7,709 nucleotides of DNA from Chloroflexota bacterium (GTDB lineage: Bacteria > Chloroflexota > Limnocylindria > Limnocylindrales > CSP1-4): positions 1 through 7,709 of the forward strand of contig JAJYDP010000221.1 in NCBI GenBank assembly GCA_021777365.1, given 5' to 3'. How positions within the stretch are numbered: position 1 is the stretch's first letter; each line of letters starts with the position of its first letter. The notes under the pieces are model-generated. The model did no database searches, was not told the origin of the DNA, and was given only the letters and a program-made list of their open reading frames with translations. Below are positions 6,054 to 7,709 of the stretch, one piece after another. The translations under genes and the position numbers were made by a program.

Positions 6054-7310
6054 CTACTCGAAGGCGGCCATCCTCGTCACGTGCGTCGCGCGGGGCAGCA
6101 GCGTCGTGGCCAGGGCCGACAGCACCGCGGCTCCGGCGGCCAGCGTGAACGCCAGGCCCAGGCGGGCGTAGTCGGTGCCGACGAGCGCGCCCACCAGCAC
6201 CGGGCCGAGCGCGCCGCCGGCGGTGGAACCCACCCCCCAGACGAGCGCATTCGCGAGGGAGGTCGCCCGCCGGGGCACGTAGTCGTTGACCAGCGAGAGG
6301 AGCAGGGGGAAGCCGCTGAACGTGAAGAACCCGAAGACGAACAGCCACGCCTCGCCGGCCCAACCGGCGCCGGAGACGGCGAGGTAGACCAGGATCGACG
6401 CCGCGGACCCCAGCGAGGCGAGCGCCAGGACCCAGCGCTTGTCGACCCGGTCGACGAGCACCCCGAAGAGCGGCTGGCCGACGATCGCCGCCGCGTACAT
6501 GATCGTGACCGCGAACCCGAGGTCGGCCGAGACGCCCAGGCCGCGCTGGGTGGCGAGGTACGTCGGGATCCAGGCGGCGATCCCGCGCGTGGCCACCGAG
6601 CGCAGGAAGGCGACCCCCGTGAGCACGACGATCCCGGGGGTCAGCACGCCGCCCGTCCCCGCCGCGTCGGGCGGCGGCTGCCGGGCCGGCGGAGCGTCGT
6701 GACGCGCCCGGGCGTGCCCTTGCGCCGGAACCCGAGTGCCGAGCCACACGGCCGTGGCCGCGGCGAGCCCGACCAGCGCGAAGGCGGCGACGGAGCCGTA
6801 CCCGCCGATGGCGGCCGCGGCCAGAAAATAGAGCGTCGGGTAGAGCGCTCGGCCGAGACTCCCCAGCGCGCCGTTCACCCCGAGTGCCACGCCCAGGCCC
6901 CGGTCCGCGAAGGCTGTCTGCAGCAGCGAGCCGCCGAGCGGGTGGTAGAAGGCGGCCCCGGTGCCCGTCAGGAACGCGGCGAGCATGAGCGTGACGACGA
7001 GGAGCGCCCCGCCCGTTTCGACGAGTGCGACGTAGAAGCCGATCAGGCCCACGGAGAGGACCGCCAGCCCGAGTGCCATGAGCGAGCCCGGCCGCCCGAG
7101 GCGGTCGGCCAGGCGCCCCGCGAACACGCTGAGCACGGCGGTCGACGCGTAGAAGACGAGGAAGAGCGCGGTGATGATCGCCGGGGACATCCCCGGACGG
7201 GTCGCCACGATGGCGGCGATGACGGGCACGAAGAAGACCGTGCCGTCGTTGATGAAGTGACCGAGCGACGTGAGGGCGAGGCCGCGACGCCGCCCGATCT
7301 GTCGATCCAT
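6054..7310 (-). CDS. MFS transporter, fosmidomycin-resistance (Fsr)-like
   Basis: This 418-residue, roughly 12-helix major facilitator protein lies in the inner membrane. Motif A is clear as GRLADRLGRP at residues 65-74 between helices 2 and 3, with a second-half echo, GVLVDRVDKRW, near residue 280. GHFINDG at 17-23 in helix 1 and FYHPLGG at 121-127 are characteristic of the Fsr-like branch, which exports fosmidomycin and other small molecules by proton antiport. Family membership does not fix the substrate. The ATG whose complement is at 7308-7310 was chosen because the reading frame upstream to 7442 encodes 44 Arg/Pro/Gly-rich residues unlike any MFS N-terminus, whereas MDRQIGRRRGLALTSLGHF is a normal basic start before helix 1. 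AGGGGA about 10 nt upstream is a weak ribosome binding site. The centre of the protein (residues about 197-220) is a His/Ala/Pro-rich cytoplasmic loop. A sugar or nitrate-type MFS is a less likely alternative. Confidence 0.88.
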   Translation of the reverse strand: MDRQIGRRRGLALTSLGHFINDGTVFFVPVIAAIVATRPGMSPAIITALFLVFYASTAVLSVFAGRLADRLGRPGSLMALGLAVLSVGLIGFYVALVETGGALLVVTLMLAAFLTGTGAAFYHPLGGSLLQTAFADRGLGVALGVNGALGSLGRALYPTLYFLAAAAIGGYGSVAAFALVGLAAATAVWLGTRVPAQGHARARHDAPPARQPPPDAAGTGGVLTPGIVVLTGVAFLRSVATRGIAAWIPTYLATQRGLGVSADLGFAVTIMYAAAIVGQPLFGVLVDRVDKRWVLALASLGSAASILVYLAVSGAGWAGEAWLFVFGFFTFSGFPLLLSLVNDYVPRRATSLANALVWGVGSTAGGALGPVLVGALVGTDYARLGLAFTLAAGAAVLSALATTLLPRATHVTRMAAFE

Positions 7311-7525
7311 GCTGGTCGATCCCCTGCTGCTGCCACGCGCCCGCCGTCCGGCCGGTCCCGCGGGTGGAAGCGCTCGCCCCCGACGCCGGGCCGCGGAACC
7401 GCGCGACGGGTCCGCGCGCGTGATCGCAGGGCAGCGTGCCACCGCGACGGGACCGCCCGCCAGCGTCGGCCCGACCGAACGAGGCTACCCGACCGGGTGG
7501 GACCGGAGCGCCGGAGCGGGCCGTC
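7311..7525. other. Intergenic spacer between two MFS genes
   Basis: This 215-bp gap on the minus strand probably carries the promoter and leader of the Fsr-like gene. An imperfect palindrome ACCCGACCGGGT sits at 7487-7498, beside TAGCCT on the minus strand (complement of 7482-7487), which is a loose -10 hexamer match. No matching -35 box was found 17 nt upstream, so no promoter is called. No terminator with a T-run is visible after the DHA2-like stop. Confidence 0.4.
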
Positions 7526-7709
7526 TCAGGGAGCCTGCGTGCCCCCGTTCTCCGCCTCGGCATTCGGCGCGGCCCACTCGGCATCGGCGGCGACGGCGGT
7601 CGCCCGACCCGACGGCAGCAGCAGGGAGAAGAGCACGCCGATCAGCACGAACCCGGTCGCCGAGAACCCGGTCAGGCGGGTGGCATCGACGAACGCGTGC
7701 TCGATCGGC
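7526..7709 (-). CDS. MFS exporter, DHA2/EmrB-like (C-terminal fragment)
   Basis: The last 60 codons of a gene entering from the right edge are visible, ending in TGA (complement of 7526-7528). The peptide begins PIEHAFVDATRLTGFSATG and continues into one hydrophobic helix with VLIGVLFSLLLP, then an acidic and alanine-rich tail ending GGTQAP. The pattern AFVDA-R followed by a helix ending in LLLP is typical of the last transmembrane helix of 14-helix drug exporters of the DHA2 (EmrB/QacA) group. Only this fragment supports the call, so other MFS branches are possible. It lies upstream of the Fsr-like gene on the same strand with a 215-bp gap, so co-transcription is not assured. Confidence 0.6.
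   Translation of the reverse strand, partial: PIEHAFVDATRLTGFSATGFVLIGVLFSLLLPSGRATAVAADAEWAAPNAEAENGGTQAP

Noticed and set aside
7482..7510. Possible minus-strand promoter with TAGCCT as the -10 box
   Set aside because: No credible -35 element at the expected spacing; single hexamer matches are not enough.
5632..7584. 650-codon open frame on the minus strand overlapping the Fsr-like gene in another frame
   Set aside because: The translation is low-complexity Arg/Gly/Ala and the MFS frame explains the same DNA with clear motifs.

Overview
The window is very GC-rich DNA (roughly 70% or more by eye) with tightly packed bacterial genes and strong G/C preference at third codon positions. Short ATGA overlaps between genes and a secreted protein with a Thr/Pro/Ser/Ala linker fit a high-GC lineage such as Chloroflexota (Limnocylindria/Ellin6529-like) or Actinomycetota. 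There is no rRNA or other phylogenetic marker here, so this is an inference only.

Positions 1-2986 (+) hold three consecutive genes. The first is the C-terminal end of a phytol/dolichol kinase-like membrane protein. The second is a GNAT-type acyltransferase and the third an adenylate-forming acid ligase that most resembles OleC, the beta-lactone synthetase of long-chain olefin biosynthesis. Both junctions are ATGA overlaps, so the three are almost certainly one translationally coupled operon that continues upstream of the window. Activation of a carboxylic acid, an acyltransferase fold and a lipid-alcohol kinase together suggest an uncharacterised lipid or lipid-linked metabolite pathway.

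Positions 2987-3169 are an intergenic control region with a perfect 14-bp palindrome and a hairpin just before the ribosome binding site. It precedes a secreted 636-residue protein (3170-5080, +) made of a signal peptide, a small N-terminal beta-rich domain, a seven-blade YVTN-like propeller, a Pro/Thr linker and a PsbP/DcrB-like C-terminal domain. A strong GC hairpin lies after it (5109-5156), followed by an unrecognised polytopic membrane protein with conserved-looking His and acidic residues (5273-5983, +).

The right end is on the minus strand and convergent with the rest: a complete MFS transporter related to the fosmidomycin-resistance (Fsr) type (6054-7310) and, upstream of it, the last 60 residues of a second MFS exporter, probably DHA2/EmrB-like (7526-7709). 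No tRNA, CRISPR array, insertion sequence or phage gene was seen. The most plausible candidate for undescribed biology is the coupled kinase/GNAT/OleC-like operon; the HxxxH membrane protein comes second.
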